DNA from: Ascarosepion bandense
Lineage: Eukaryota; Mollusca; Cephalopoda; Sepiida; Sepiidae
Length of the DNA: 64,000 nucleotides
Assembly (NCBI GenBank): GCA_037127315.1
Contig: JBBBDQ010000310.1
Span: forward strand, 4,415,001 to 4,479,000
Direction: 5' to 3'
In this document: positions 22,425 to 33,289 of the stretch, piece by piece
How positions within the stretch are numbered: the stretch's first letter is position 1
Layout of the letters: every line of letters begins with the position of its first letter
Position numbers and translations under genes: made by a program
Notes under the pieces: model-generated
What the model saw: only the letters and a program-made list of their open reading frames with translations
What the model was told of the DNA's origin: nothing
Database searches by the model: none

Positions 22425-22735
22425 TACTGTGAATACCATAAATTGAATATGTAAGCAACAAGGAAGCTTTAAAGAAAATAGGAAATCAGAAAGAGAATAT
22501 TGAAATTTATAGGACATATCAGGAGGTAAAAAGGGCTTGGAAATTTTAACACTCACAGAATATAGTGAAATGGAGATGGGCAAAGGAAAACATATTAACA
22601 TACCTAATGTCTTCATGTGAATGGATAGCATTGTGGGGACAAATAAGGATGATAAAGAGTCAGAGCAAGACATTGCTTAAGAACTATAAGAGATAGAAAG
22701 ACATAAAAAAAAAGATACCAGAATACCAAATACCG
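22425..22735 (+). mobile_element. LINE-B RT C-terminal fragment
   Basis: Plus-strand pieces: EYVSNKEALKKIGNQKENI, then a degenerate FIGHI.R block, then ENILTYLMSSCEWIA, then LLKNYKR. This is the C-terminal end of the endonuclease-reverse transcriptase family (typical order: HVSNEEVL, KFLGHIMR, TYLMSL, LLRATKDR). Several stops and frameshifts. Confidence 0.7.
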
Positions 22736-22739
22736 AACA

Positions 22740-23612
22740 CAAAAGGGTGTAGGGGATTTGGTAAGTGCTTGGTTGATGTGCTTCCGTATTTTACGGGTAT
22801 TGCTCTCGAGATTAGTTCCCCCACAAATACAACACAATGTTTTACAATCGCGCAAAAGAAATGGAATAAGTCACACGAACATTAAACAACAAACAATTTA
22901 ATATGTATAAAATAAAATTAGCATGTGGAAACAAATAAAATACAAGATGTGAAAAATTGCCTTTTGGAAAAACAAGTTTGGCAAGAAGTTAAATTTGTTT
23001 AAAGGTGTGTGTAAGTTTATATTAACGGAGTCCGTAAATAAGTCGTTCTTACTTATATTAAGTTCATCTCGGGTGGCGACAGCATGTCGCGTTGATGAAA
23101 GAAAGTTTGTCGGGTTTTTCCTTTCACGGCCATCTGTAGCTAGGTCATGAACTTTGGTGTGGAAGAATGACTTGGCCAGACAAAGTATCGGTTACACACT
23201 GACTTAATGGCTAGCTTGGTGACTGACCTCTTACTTCCTAACTGTGTGTTATTTATATACCATAATAGTGGATCAAAGAATCTTCCTAACATTTAGGTGT
23301 GAAGACATTTATTGACCAATCAGATTTGTATTTTACTATTTTGTTTTGGGGCCTAAATATTTTTTGTTAATTGACTTCCGATCCTATTTTTCTAGAATGT
23401 TCTTATTCTATGTTTTTAGCTGATTGGTTGAGAAATATAAAAATGTAATTTAAATTCTAATGCCGTTTTGATCCAAAATTTCTATAATGTTTTTATGTAA
23501 TTTCTTATTGCTTATTTTAATAGAAAAAAAAATGTGTATCCCCTAAGGGAAACAAAATCAAAGAATTCCAACAATGGATATGTTCTTTTGGGGACATTTG
23601 CTAGTGTTAAAT
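22740..23612 (-). repeat. Solo-LTR-like promoter segment
   Basis: On the minus strand it starts near TGTCCCCAAAAGAAC, has CCAAT-type motifs (CAACCAATCAGC, CTGATTGGTC), a clear TATATAA box (23250-23261), then a CpG-containing leader of about 300 bp (TCAACGCGACATGCTGTCGC), an ATTAAA, and a U5-like part ending after CTCGAGAGCAATACC. It contains the near-perfect palindrome CCGTAAAATACGG (about 22788-22800). The structure fits an LTR; exact ends and a target duplication were not found. A host promoter is the alternative, but no exon follows. Confidence 0.45.
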
Positions 23613-23645
23613 TTTACATAACAGACAGCTTTCAAATAATTTAAT

Positions 23646-23730
23646 TGTAAGCCCATAGTTGTTCACTTGCTCAAAAGATATGTAATGTAAAATGTAAAAT
23701 AAAAACATAACTCCAACTATGGGCTAAATT
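23646..23730. repeat. Small inverted repeat
   Basis: AGCCCATAGTTG (23650-23661) and its perfect inverse CAACTATGGGCT (23714-23725) enclose about 52 bp. Weak pairing extends outward. No family assigned. Confidence 0.6.
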
Positions 23731-24023
23731 GTGGCTGATCCAAGTGAATACATAAAGTTAAGGCATGTATAATTTTCAATTAAATACTTAAAGTTCATTA
23801 TAAACAATTTATACAGTTGGCAGTTCATTAGAGGAGCACCAATAACAAAAAATTACCCATTATAATAAAAATCTCATGACAAGATTACAAGAACTCCATA
23901 AAACTGCAACATGAGAGGAATTAAAAAAATCAAGTGTAGCATATGGAGGGAAAAAGAAGATCACTGCCCCTGTGGGATGAAGTTGAAATAATAGATAGAG
24001 AACACCACTGAAAAATACGAAAC

Positions 24024-24081
24024 AGGACACACAAACACACAAAGAGATAAAGTTCCTTTTATAAATAAGTTTAGATTTAGA
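24024..24081 (-). mobile_element. Helitron 5' end fragment
   Basis: On the minus strand the fragment starts A|TCTAAATCTAAACTTATTT and continues to the ACTTTATC..TGTGTGTTTG part of the family; then homology stops. It extends the Helitron count to four. From 24085 to 24130 a SINE-2-like tail (GACAATAAAGATGAGAACAA) follows on the plus strand. Confidence 0.6.
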
Positions 24082-24130
24082 TTAAATATGACAATAAAGA
24101 TGAGAACAACAGTCTGAACAATGTAAATAA

Positions 24131-25245
24131 AATAAAAATCATTTTTAATTCAGGTGAAATGACCGAATGATAATTTAAATTTTAATGCATCTGTAGTCCA
24201 TGTCAGTAAAAGAATATTAACAGCATTTTAACTAATATCATGTGAGTGTCTGTGTTGCCTACATTTAAAATTCTATTCTCAACCAACATTTCCAACTAAA
24301 TGAATCTTTGAATCTTGAGGAAAAAAATGGCAGAGAAATGATTTGATTCTAATCTTATCAAGGCTGAAGGCAATTGCAATAGGATGCAGATCTAGAATTT
24401 ATACATTAAAAGTTAACAAATAAAGAACACATTTTAACAAAACAGTTGAATCTCTGAGGAATGATGTCAGAAAAGAATTCTAGAGAGATGAACAATGAAT
24501 ACTGAATGTTTTAAATACAAAGTAACCTTTGAAAATGTACAAGCACACATTACCAGTCAATAACTCAGTACTATACTAAATTTCTATGATAAAAATTGAC
24601 TATAGAAATTAATAATAGATTTATGCATGAACAATATAAATTTGCATGGAAGAATTATTAGAAATAGGAAGATGTAAATAAAATTTTGTATCTTTTAATA
24701 ACCAGTGTATGTATACATTTTGGGGTCAAGATCATCAAAAATGCATCTGTAGGTGGGGGGGATCAATAAATCTGTATCCTGAAATAGTTATTAGCTGAAT
24801 ATTGATCTAAGATTTTCACTGTGTAATATTAATATTTAATTTGTGTGATCTATGGAGAAGTATTGGGATAAATGAGGGAAAATGAAAAAGATTCAATTGA
24901 AAAATAAATATTTAAAAAATCCTTATTTTTTCATCATGGCTTACTCATGAATCTATATAGATATTTTTAGAAAGGACAAGAAACATCTAATTATAATATT
25001 TATTTCTGAAAGAGTGTTGTACTTATCAACACTATACATACACACACATGACAATATATATTTTTATATATAAAGAAGACTATTAAGGGGAAAATATGAC
25101 AAAGTAGAAAAAGTTTACTTGTGATGTGCTTTGCCCTTCAGTTCATTGGACTAAAATTGTTATGTTCGTATGACTAGACATGTGCGTGACAGAGGGGTGC
25201 TGGGAATTTTATAATTTTTTTTTTATCTAGCTGAATACATTTAGA
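24131..25245. other. AT-rich stretch, nothing recognised
   Basis: Contains a poly(T) near 25240-25263 and a short G-run near 24755. No gene or repeat family recognised. Confidence 0.45.
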
Positions 25246-25249
25246 GCTT

Positions 25250-25900
25250 TTTTTTTTTTTTTTAACTTTCTACCACTTTTTTAAGTATGTATTCTATACT
25301 GTGATATTAGAAGATCTGGTACAAATTTATTTTGGATGCCCTTGCAACTAAGATACTCTCTAAACATTTATGTCATAGTGAATTAATTTTTTCTTTGAGC
25401 AGAGTAGCATTTTTTATATAAAAGTTCTGGTTTGTCTTGTTATAGTGAGCAACTAATGCTTTATTTTGTAAAATGTCCCTTTTGTGTTCATAAAATCTTT
25501 TGTTTAGATTCCTTGAGGTTTCTCCTGTGTATGTTTGTGACAATTATTACAGGTGACGGAGTAAACTCCTCCTTCAGGTTTTAGCTTATTGTTTTGTTTA
25601 GTACTAAGACTTTTATTTTTTTGGATGTAGTAGTAGTAATTTTTATGTTGAGTTTAGATAAATTCTTTTCCATTATAGATGTGATAGTGTTAGTAGGCAG
25701 GATAATATATTTTTTGATTCACTGGGTTTCTCAGGAGAGCTCATCTTTTTGTTTTTGAATATTTTATGGGCCATTTGTTTCACACTGAATAATTAGGGCA
25801 CTAGAGAATTTTTAAAGCATTTTCCATGTATTTTTCCTTGTCTAAATAAGCCGATCTGCATATTCTTAGTGCTTACATGATCATGCAAATTACCTTAGTC
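25250..25900 (-). pseudogene. Penelope-like element fragment with GIY-YIG domain
   Basis: Minus-strand pieces in order: ALRICRSAYLDKEKYMENAL (end of the RT thumb), LPTNTITSIMEKNLSKLNIK, then GGVYSVTCNNCHK with the GIY-equivalent GVY, YTGETSRNLNKRF with the YIG-equivalent YTG and conserved Arg, YEHKRDI with the conserved His, NKALVAHYNKT, and KMLLCSKKKLIHYDI. This is the canonical C-terminal architecture of a Penelope-like retroelement. Stops and frameshifts make it dead. It differs from the copies at 12778 and 26840. Confidence 0.8.
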
Positions 25901-26401
25901 TTAGGATTAATTAAATGACTGTAAGAGGGCATAAAAATTGATTAGAGCAGTAGAAGTTAGCAGATTTTGTCTTTGTAGGGGTGGGGGGAGAAAGAACACA
26001 GGTGGCAAAGAGTATGATTGAACAAGCCAAGTGTGAAGTTCAAGGACAATGACATGGCAGTGAGAAATGTGAAATGGATTCTTACAGACATATTACAAAT
26101 ATATTACTACAAGAAAATAATTCACTATGAAGTAAATCTCTAGAGAGTGTATTAATTACAAGGGCATCCACAATAAATTTGCCTCTGATTCTTACAATTC
26201 CTGGCAGATCTATAATATTGCAATATAGAATACCTAGTTACGAAAACGAAGTAAAGAAAAAGACCATAATGCATTTGGTGAGATTAAAAAAAATTCTAAA
26301 ATTCCCAGTACCCCTCTGTCAACATAACAAACTAGTCCAACGTAGTCCTGAAGGAGGAATGAACCACAAACTTTTTTTTTTTTTAACTGTCATACAATTT
26401 C

Positions 26402-26438
<37 letters not shown>

Positions 26439-26502
26439 TAACAGAGAAACCACTGGTGTTCTTTTATAAAGTATATTGTATTTTATGTTTTATATTTTAT
26501 GT
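25901..26502. other. AT-rich stretch with a TA microsatellite
   Basis: (TA)n at about 26405-26434. A 96-codon ORF at 26179-26469 runs through it and lacks any domain. Nothing else is seen. Confidence 0.45.
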
Positions 26503-26545
26503 TCTGCTATACGTGTTTCTGGTCTCACAACTTTCATCAGGCAGA
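26503..26545 (-). ncRNA. Second hammerhead-ribozyme-like motif
   Basis: The minus strand reads TCTGC, CTGATGA, a 14-nt segment with GTT/GAC pairing around a GTGA tetraloop, GAAACACGTATA, then GCAGA. Both cores are intact, and stem I (UCUGC/GCAGA) pairs over 5 bp. Stem III (ACACGUAU) is nearly self-complementary but has no loop, so it could only form between two molecules or in a dimeric ribozyme. It lies about 300 bp downstream, in the sense direction, of the Penelope-like fragment at 26840-27560, on the same strand. Confidence 0.4.
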
Positions 26546-26839
26546 GAGTGGTTGTCAGTCATTGTCTTGTTTGTATGTGTTAGTCGTTCACATCTTCTTG
26601 TACTTGTAAGGGAATCTCTTTCCGCTTGAATGGGTAATAAAATAATTTAGGTGGAAAATAATTTGGGGCAAAGGAAGGTATTGTTTTTTAATTTGTATAT
26701 TCATTGACACACACATACATATATATTCACTACCTATGTCATGTATGATTTCATGTGTGTGTCACTGTTCGTTCTTGCTAGTATGTGTACATACTTGTGT
26801 ATGTACAAATATGTGTAGGTGCATGTGGCCTGACTAGTG

Positions 26840-27560
26840 TATCTGGTCAGTTCTTGTATTTATAGGTAAGAATAATTGTCTATCTGATATAATGGCATAA
26901 TTTTAAAGTTACCTTGAGTGCAGTGGAAAATGTGTTGTGATACAAAGAGTTTTTTGTTGTCTGATAATTTGATGTTGCTTTTGTGAAGAAAAACTCTCTT
27001 GTTTAGTGCTTGGCTAATCCCTATAAAAGAGATATTACATTTTGTGTACTTGAGTGCATATACCACCTTTTTGGAGTTTCAGTTCAAATTTTTGTTTATT
27101 GTGAATGTCTGTGGGGTTTTCAAAAGTGTACATGCTTCCTTCTATAATGATATCACAAACCTCACATCTTTTATTGTTACATTTTGTAATCTCCTGTATC
27201 ATGTGTTAGTTAAATTTAGATGAGGTGAATATGTGTTTCCGGTTTTTTGGTTGGCATTTGCACTTAATTATTTTGGTTGATTTTAATGTTTTTCATTTTA
27301 TAATTTTTGTTAAGTAGGTCTAAATTTTTAAAAATTACTGTAAATAATTCTGGGCTGCTCCTGTTGTATGTTGAGATACATGCTAGAGTCTGTTCGATGT
27401 TGCATTTCTTTGGGTTTCATAGTTTCTCTAGGGGTATCTTTTTGTCAGTTCAAAACTTTTGTTTATAAGTGTTGTTGGGTAGCCTCATTTTCTAGACTTT
27501 CATGTAGTTCTTCTAGGGTTTTTTAGAGGTGTTTGTCGACTTCATGTAGTTCTTCTATAA
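26840..27560 (-). pseudogene. Penelope-like element, linker and GIY-YIG fragment
   Basis: The clearest part (26860-27066) reads VVYALKYTKCNISFIG, then SQALNKRVFLHKSNIKL, then KKLFVSQHIFHC. It matches the GIY-YIG domain, with VYAL at the GIY site and FIG at the YIG site. Upstream in another frame is a Cys-rich connector (CNNKRCEVCDIIIEG), and further upstream a stretch with IEELHEV and LEELHESLENEATQQ. The protein is broken by several frameshifts. A different lineage from the fragments at 12778 and 25250. Confidence 0.75.
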
Positions 27561-27639
27561 AATATTTTGAATATATTAAAATATACACTTTCCTCTAATT
27601 GAAACCACTGTATCATCCTTGTTATATATATACACTAAA

Positions 27640-27960
27640 ATAAAACAGATGCAGAAATTTAAATACTTGGAAAGTGTTCTGACAGAGGATGAATAGTGCT
27701 ACACTGAGATTCAAAGAGGCATTGGCATGGCCAAAGATGCATTTGAAAAGCTAAGCAGAGTATTGAGAAACAGGAAGATTTCATTAAAAATAAAGAAAAG
27801 AGTACTAGATTGTTATGTGATATCTGTCCTTCTATATGGTAGTAAATATATGGTAGTAAATGCTGAACAATCTCTTCAAATAGGAAGGAGAGACAATTTT
27901 GAAGCGAGTATACATAAAGCGACTTTCACTAATGTTTCTTACAATACATTATAGAATTAA
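27640..27960 (+). mobile_element. LINE-B RT fragment
   Basis: Plus-strand translation: KFKYLESVLTEDE, a stop, CYTEIQRGIGMAKDAFEKLS, VLRNRKISLKIKKRVLDCYV, ISVLLYGSK. In intact family members this reads FKYLGS.IT.DG and LLYGSE.W. The open part spans 27727-27954. Homology ends at 27900 in unrelated sequence. Confidence 0.8.
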
Positions 27961-28297
27961 AAAGCAATATGCAATCTGATGAATAGAAGAAGTGAAATTC
28001 TTTCCAACTGTTGATACAATCACTCTTGGGAACACTGTTTCTAAAACAGTCACCCATTTTGGAAACTGACTAGAATGAAACATTATAAAATAAAATAGGC
28101 CATTTTTTAGATTTTATATATTTCTAAAGAATTAATGGATTTATTTTTAATATCACATTTTTATTACTGTAACAGCATTTGAAGAGTGGATAGATATGTT
28201 TGCCTATGAAACTCTGGAGCTGGTATGCTAAAGGTAACATCAATGAACTAATTGACACAATTTTACTTATATTATATATATATATATATATATACAT

Positions 28298-28645
28298 TTA
28301 TCCCATCACCCCATTCAAGGCCATAAGGTCATTAATACAAAAGGGATTACTGAGTGTGAAAGAATAAGAAAAAAGAGAAACAATCCTAAGAAGTGAGAAA
28401 AATAGAAAAGTAAATAAGAAGTAATAATAATAATTGACAATGCATTTAAATTTTTGAAAATCAAAGTTGGCTGAAAAGCATGAAACCAGAAGGGAGTTCC
28501 AAAAACGTGAAGTGCAAGAAAAGAAACTGTTAGCACAGAACTTACAGTTACATCTAGAAAATTCAAGTGTGAATTGATGAGACCTTGTTGCCAATCTAGT
28601 ACTGAGCTTAAACTCAAAGTCTAGGTACCATAGCAAAAAGTCCAC
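28298..28645 (-). mobile_element. LINE-A RT C-terminus and 3' end
   Basis: The open minus-strand frame reads LSTRLATRSHQFTLEFSRCN, CKFCANSFFSCTSRFWNSLL, SCFSANFDFQKFKCIVN, matching the LINE-A C-terminal domain. The 3' UTR ends at about 28300, next to a TA microsatellite (28271-28293). 27961-28270 holds nothing recognised. Confidence 0.8.
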
Positions 28646-28653
28646 TGGACAAT

Positions 28654-28654
<1 letters not shown>

Positions 28655-28711
<57 letters not shown>
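28655..28711. repeat. (TA)n(TG)n microsatellite
   Basis: A TA run followed by about 18 TG units. Confidence 0.95.
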
Positions 28712-28713
<2 letters not shown>

Positions 28714-28739
28714 CAAATGTTTCCCAAAAATGTGTTCAT

Positions 28740-29060
28740 ATGTATGTTGCTGATAAAAGTTAGAAAGGAAATATTTAAATTGGAAAAAAAAGAGTTGAAA
28801 GTTCTGAGATACATTAGAAAGAAAGAGGGATCAAGGCTTGGAAAATTTAACACATTCACAGGACAAATTGAAAGAAGAATTAGCAGAAGAATTCAGTGCT
28901 TAATCTAAATATACATGTGTGTGTGAATGTATAGCAGAGTGGGGACAAAGATGGATGATAAAGAGACAAATATTCCTTAGAGCTACAAAGGATAAATAGG
29001 TTGTACAGGGACACGGTACATAAAAGAAGTAATAGTTCCCAAAATATCAAAGACAGAAAA
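28740..29060 (+). mobile_element. LINE-B RT C-terminal fragment
   Basis: Plus-strand pieces: LEKKELKVLRYIRKKEGSRL, GKFNTFTGQIERRISRRI, a break, WGQRWMIKRQ-like residues, and LRATKD-like residues. This is the C-terminal tail of the family, equivalent to the fragment at 22425. Confidence 0.7.
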
Positions 29061-29149
29061 GAAAGACAAAGAATCCATACGATGTTTTGTTATTATTTTG
29101 TGTGATGTGTTAAATCAGTTAAAACTATCAAATCATCATCAACTTTACA

Positions 29150-29990
29150 ATATTTTTCTATGTGTCATGTCCCTGCAGGAAGCTAGCAGTCATGTCTCTC
29201 CACAATTTTCTGTCCTTTGCAGCTCAATAAATTTTCTCATTTTGTTATTGCTCCTAAACCCTGTTCTGCTATCAATTTACTCAAGTGCACTAGGTTGGTT
29301 ATGTATTGCTTTTCTCTCTCTCTCTCTCTCTCTTGCCTTCAGTCTGTCCTGTGAGTATCAGATTTTCCAAGCTCTCTTTCCTCATTATGTGCTCTAGAAA
29401 TTTCAACTATATCTTTCTATATAAGTCTTTCTATATAAGTATTTCTTTTTCTGTAAGTAGGCTCACCCCTTGTTCCCTGTTTAGGATGTGGTTTCCGGTT
29501 TTCTCTTTTCCAAGCTTTTCACTCCTTTTTCTTTTTTTTTTTTTCCAATTGGAGTAGATAGACTAAACTATTGCCCGGTTCACACTCCACACACGTCTAT
29601 TGAACAGGTGAAGAGGCTCCTCCCTTGTTCCCTGTTTAGGATGTGGTTTCCGGTTTTCTCTTTTCCAATCTTTTCACTTTCACGTAGCCCCCTGCACATC
29701 AGTGGCATTACTGCCTTGCTCGGAGTGATATGATTTAAAAAAAAAAAGTGTCTTTTTGTTTAAATTTTTCTCTAAAACTTTGTTGTTGCTCACATATTCA
29801 GTTTATGATATTCTCAGCATCCTTCTGTAGAACAACTTTTCTGTTTCAAGTCTCTTCTGTGAGGAGATTATCCACCATATAGGAGGACTGATATTACATA
29901 ACAGTTCAGTACTGTTATCTTTGTTTCTAATGAATTTTTCCTGTTTCTTAATACTTTGCTTAGTTTTTGATATCTCCAATTTTCATGACA
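29150..29990 (-). mobile_element. LINE-B copy split by a LINE-A insertion
   Basis: The minus-strand LINE-B sequence runs from 29990 to about 29745, with the same marks as 785-1060 and 38400-38660. It resumes at about 29455 and continues to 29150, with the marks GTGAGTATCAGATTTTCCA and GGAAGCTAGCAGTCATG. The gap is filled by a plus-strand LINE-A 3' end. Confidence 0.7.
29456..29745 (+). mobile_element. LINE-A 3' end inserted in LINE-B
   Basis: It ends with ACTGCCTTGCTCGGAGTGATATGATT and poly(A), the LINE-A 3' terminus. Inside, a roughly 55-bp block (TTGTTCCCTGTTTAGGATG onward) is present twice, 155 bp apart, starting at 29467 and 29622. The same kind of block, inverted, occurs at 37290 and 54830, so it belongs to one LINE-A subfamily's 3' UTR. 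Confidence 0.65.
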
Positions 29991-31015
29991 GTCAAACTGT
30001 AACAAACATACAAAGAAGTATGAAGTAGCAAGGCATGATGATAGGGTAATATTTGAAATAGATTCTAGCTTAGAGATAAGATAAACACAGCCAGACTATA
30101 ACAATGCTTTCATATATTTTATGTTGATTACATGATTAAGTCATGGTATTAAAGGCACCTAATAACTCAGATTTTATCAGGTCTGAATTAATCTGGGTCA
30201 GCTTCCCATGATTATGTAAATTCTTCATTGTGAATGATTTGATATTTTTTTTTGTTACTGATATGAAGTGTCCTTAATTATCTGTAATTACATGCAAAAA
30301 TGTCGACAAACTTTATTCAATTTGATTAATGGGGTAAATGTTGATATATTATAAAAGATTCTATTCTTTTTGCCACTTTGGCAAAGCCTTTTATTAGATG
30401 TTTTGCCATGAAAACTGTTTAAATTGCACCCTTAATAGTTTATCTTTATTTTGTAAACTTCAGCATTCTTTGAGCTTTTTGTAGTAATTATCTCCTTGTG
30501 TATTTCTCACATATAAATCTTGGTCAGTCATACATTAATTCTATCTATAATCTTACTATTCTGTAGGAATGGATGCTACAATATTAAAATTATAAACACA
30601 ACAGTGAATTCTTCATTTACACAAATATTTAATCAACTTGCTAACAAATGAAGAACTAATCCATGCTGCAATCACATTGTTCATCTATTAATGTTGAATG
30701 ATCATGTAGTACTAAGCAAAACTGTTTCTCTATAGATTTTCTTGATAATGATATATTGTATATTTGAACAGCAGCCCTTCTTTCATACATATTTTGTTGA
30801 ATATAATAGACAAGGAATATTTTGTAAATTTATCAAGTTTTTCTAGTATTCTTTCACTTTTTATGAAATCTAAAGGTATGCAGAAATTGTCAATAGCTAT
30901 TATGTAGTTCAGAGTGTTTTTGGATAATATTTCAGTAATTTTTAATATGCATATACTTATACATATTACAAGTGATCTTATGATATATCTTTTCCTATAT
31001 AACAGTCTTTTTGCA
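29991..31015. other. AT-rich stretch with a possible hairpin-arm remnant
   Basis: GAACAGCAGCCCTTCTTTCATAC (about 30767-30790) resembles the arm of the hairpin at 40046. Otherwise nothing is recognised. Confidence 0.35.
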
Positions 31016-31019
31016 GTTA

Positions 31020-31240
31020 AAAAAATTGTGAAAATAAAATTGACAGTCTCTTGAATTGCTTCCTGCTAAACAAGGTGATAATGCCAATAAGATGCAAAGG
31101 ATAAAAGTTATATAAGAGAGTAAAAGAAGATGAGAAAATGTGAGTGAGGAGAAAAGACAATAAAAGAACAGGATTCAGGAAGACAGGTGATGATGAGTGA
31201 TGCTGTATTTTATGAGGAAATTTAAACTGCAACTCTCATT
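31020..31240 (-). mobile_element. LINE-A 3' UTR fragment
   Basis: Plus strand: CCTGCTAAACAAGGTGATAATG, then AAAGGATAAAAGTTATAT and GATGATGAGTGATGCTG, in the family order. Only the 3' UTR is left. Confidence 0.5.
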
Positions 31241-31834
31241 ATCTTCTCTCTTATAAAAATTGACTGCATCTTTGAAGCTGTTAAAATGACAATATTCTCA
31301 CTTAATAAAATGACGATCATAACACGTATACATAAAGATATACAACATTTTCTTTATTCACCTTCTTGGTAATGTGGCTGTGGAGTGGAGGTGGTTTGGG
31401 TTGGGGCATCAGCACACACACATTAGGGGACCTGCCAAGAGGCCACTTGCCCTGTGTTTCTCTCACAGTCTTTTTTCTGATTTCAACTCTAAAAAACTTC
31501 TTGCTTCTACTAATCTGTCTCTTATATAAGTGAGTTTTGTTGAGACTACATCATCTTTTAAGCACATTGTTTACAAAACATTTTGAGGTACACATCTAAA
31601 GACATTGACCATGCCGACCATTAAAACATAAAACATAATTACATTCCCTCAATGCAATAACATCCATTTTACTATAAACACACTTTTGTATCCACAACCT
31701 CTGACCTGGGTTTCTTTCTTTTCAAAACAATACTATCAAAAAAATATTTACCCTCCTTTGTCAGCGAGCTTGCATTTTTGCTGCTTTATAAAAATACACT
31801 TCTGCATAAAATTACACACCATGTCAGATATTAT
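31241..31834. other. AT-rich stretch, nothing recognised
   Basis: A GC-richer patch at 31375-31450 (GTGGAGGTGGTTTGGGTTGG) has no recognised identity. Confidence 0.35.
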
Positions 31835-32045
31835 ATAACAGTTGCATTCAAACATTTAAAGATTGTAGCTGCAAGAAAAGCAAGAAGCCAGATGAGAATG
31901 CAACAGGTAAGAAGTGCAAGAAAAGAAAATTAAAATAGAACTTAAAATTTACCTGCTAAAGCAGTAAAATGATAAAACCTAGTTATCAGTCTATGGATAT
32001 GTTTAAACTTCTGTGGTTGAAGTACCAAGAAGGGAATGTCATTAG
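31835..32045 (-). mobile_element. LINE-A C-terminal fragment
   Basis: Plus strand: AAACATTTAAAGATTGTAGCTGC, AAGAAGTGCAAGAAAAG and AAAACCTAGTTATCAGTCTA. Inverted, this is the NYNLQ.FK and SFFS.T..LW region of LINE-A. Confidence 0.6.
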
Positions 32046-32099
32046 AATTTGTTTATTTTATTAAATATTTTCCTTTCGTATTTTCTATATTTCTGAGAT

Positions 32100-32345
32100 T
32101 AGGTATATACTTTATTTACAATTGTTTGAATTGTTGTCTTTATTTTTGTATTCACGACATTTAGGTATTTGCATGCCCCAACCTTCTTCAGGTGATTAGA
32201 AGTAGCCTGACTCATGGAATGAGAACAATCTACCCCAGTGATCAAAATAAAGGGTTCAGTTCAGAGCATTTAACAGTTGAAACATGGTGAATGTAACAAT
32301 AAAGGTGAGGACAAAGTCTGAACAATATAATTTTTCTTTGGGTTT
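32100..32345. repeat. SINE-2 tail in foldback arrangement
   Basis: Reverse tail (GTTGTCTTTATTTTTG ... CATTTAGGTATTTGCATGCC ... CTTCTTCAGGTGATTA) followed directly by a forward copy (TGACTCATGGAATGAGAAC, CCCCAGTGATCAAAATAAAG, GTGAGGACAAAGTCTGAAC). No tRNA head between them. Confidence 0.6.
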
Positions 32346-33285
32346 AAAATTTTATTATTGCTATTAAAACATTTCATGAGTACAAGAGGAAAATCAGAAA
32401 AACAAAAGAGAAAAGGAATAATCACCATGATCAGTAATTTGAGAAAAAAAGAGAAAAACAAACAGCTGACCGGTTTTCATTTCATTTGGGCAAATTTGTT
32501 TTATTTCCTTGATTGAGTTTTGAAGAAAGTGGAATGAAAACCAGTCAGTTTTTTTTTAAATTACTGTTCACAGTAATAACACCTTGCTATTCTTTTTAAT
32601 TTTCCTCTCACTTTGATAAAAGTTTTTTTATTAGACTTTTTAAAATTATTATAACTATCGGACTTTTCTGAGAAAGCGTTTTGGATGCTGGATGGTACAT
32701 TTTGATAGAATTAACCTGCAACTGCCAAATTTTATTAAGAATTTTAAACTGAAATTCATAGCACCTAACTTTCATTTACTACTTTGTCTAAAATTACCTG
32801 CAATTTTTTTTCTATGTTTGCCATCAACATGATGTAATTTGCATATTTTATGTTGTAAAGATTGTGCTTACCAATAATAAATCCTGGTAGAATTTCTAGA
32901 TCTGTTTGTACTGCCTCACTGTATAGGTTAAATAAACTTTAAGAAAAGACACTTCCTTGTCTTATGCACCTTTTTGGTTACTGGTTGAATTTATTTTCTA
33001 TCCCAATGCAAGTAATTTGTTCTCAGTAAGATGGATTATTCAAACATCTTTCCTTTTTTAGATTAATTATACAAATCCCCACTTCAAAATTCAGAATCCT
33101 ATATTTCATACCATTTTATTCATGTTTTATAGCTCCTGAATTGTACATATAGAGGTGAATGGTAAAAGTTTTAAAAGTCATCTATGTTTTCATATTAATA
33201 AATAAAAAAGTTTAAATATCACAATTAACCAAAAATTACCTATTAGCCTTCTATATCTTTTATTGTAAACTACTTGAAATGCTAA
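32346..33285. other. AT-rich stretch, nothing recognised
   Basis: Some similarity to RT-like antisense text near 32800-32960 (CTGCCTCACTGTATAGG) was considered but not convincing. Confidence 0.35.
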
Positions 33286-33289
33286 TCAA

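Noticed and set aside
22359..22673. 104-codon minus-strand ORF
   Set aside because: Antisense of a plus-strand LINE-B fragment; leucine/serine-rich text typical of such shadows.
27970..28000. CTGATGA followed by GAAA on the plus strand
   Set aside because: No stem I, II or III can be drawn; chance.
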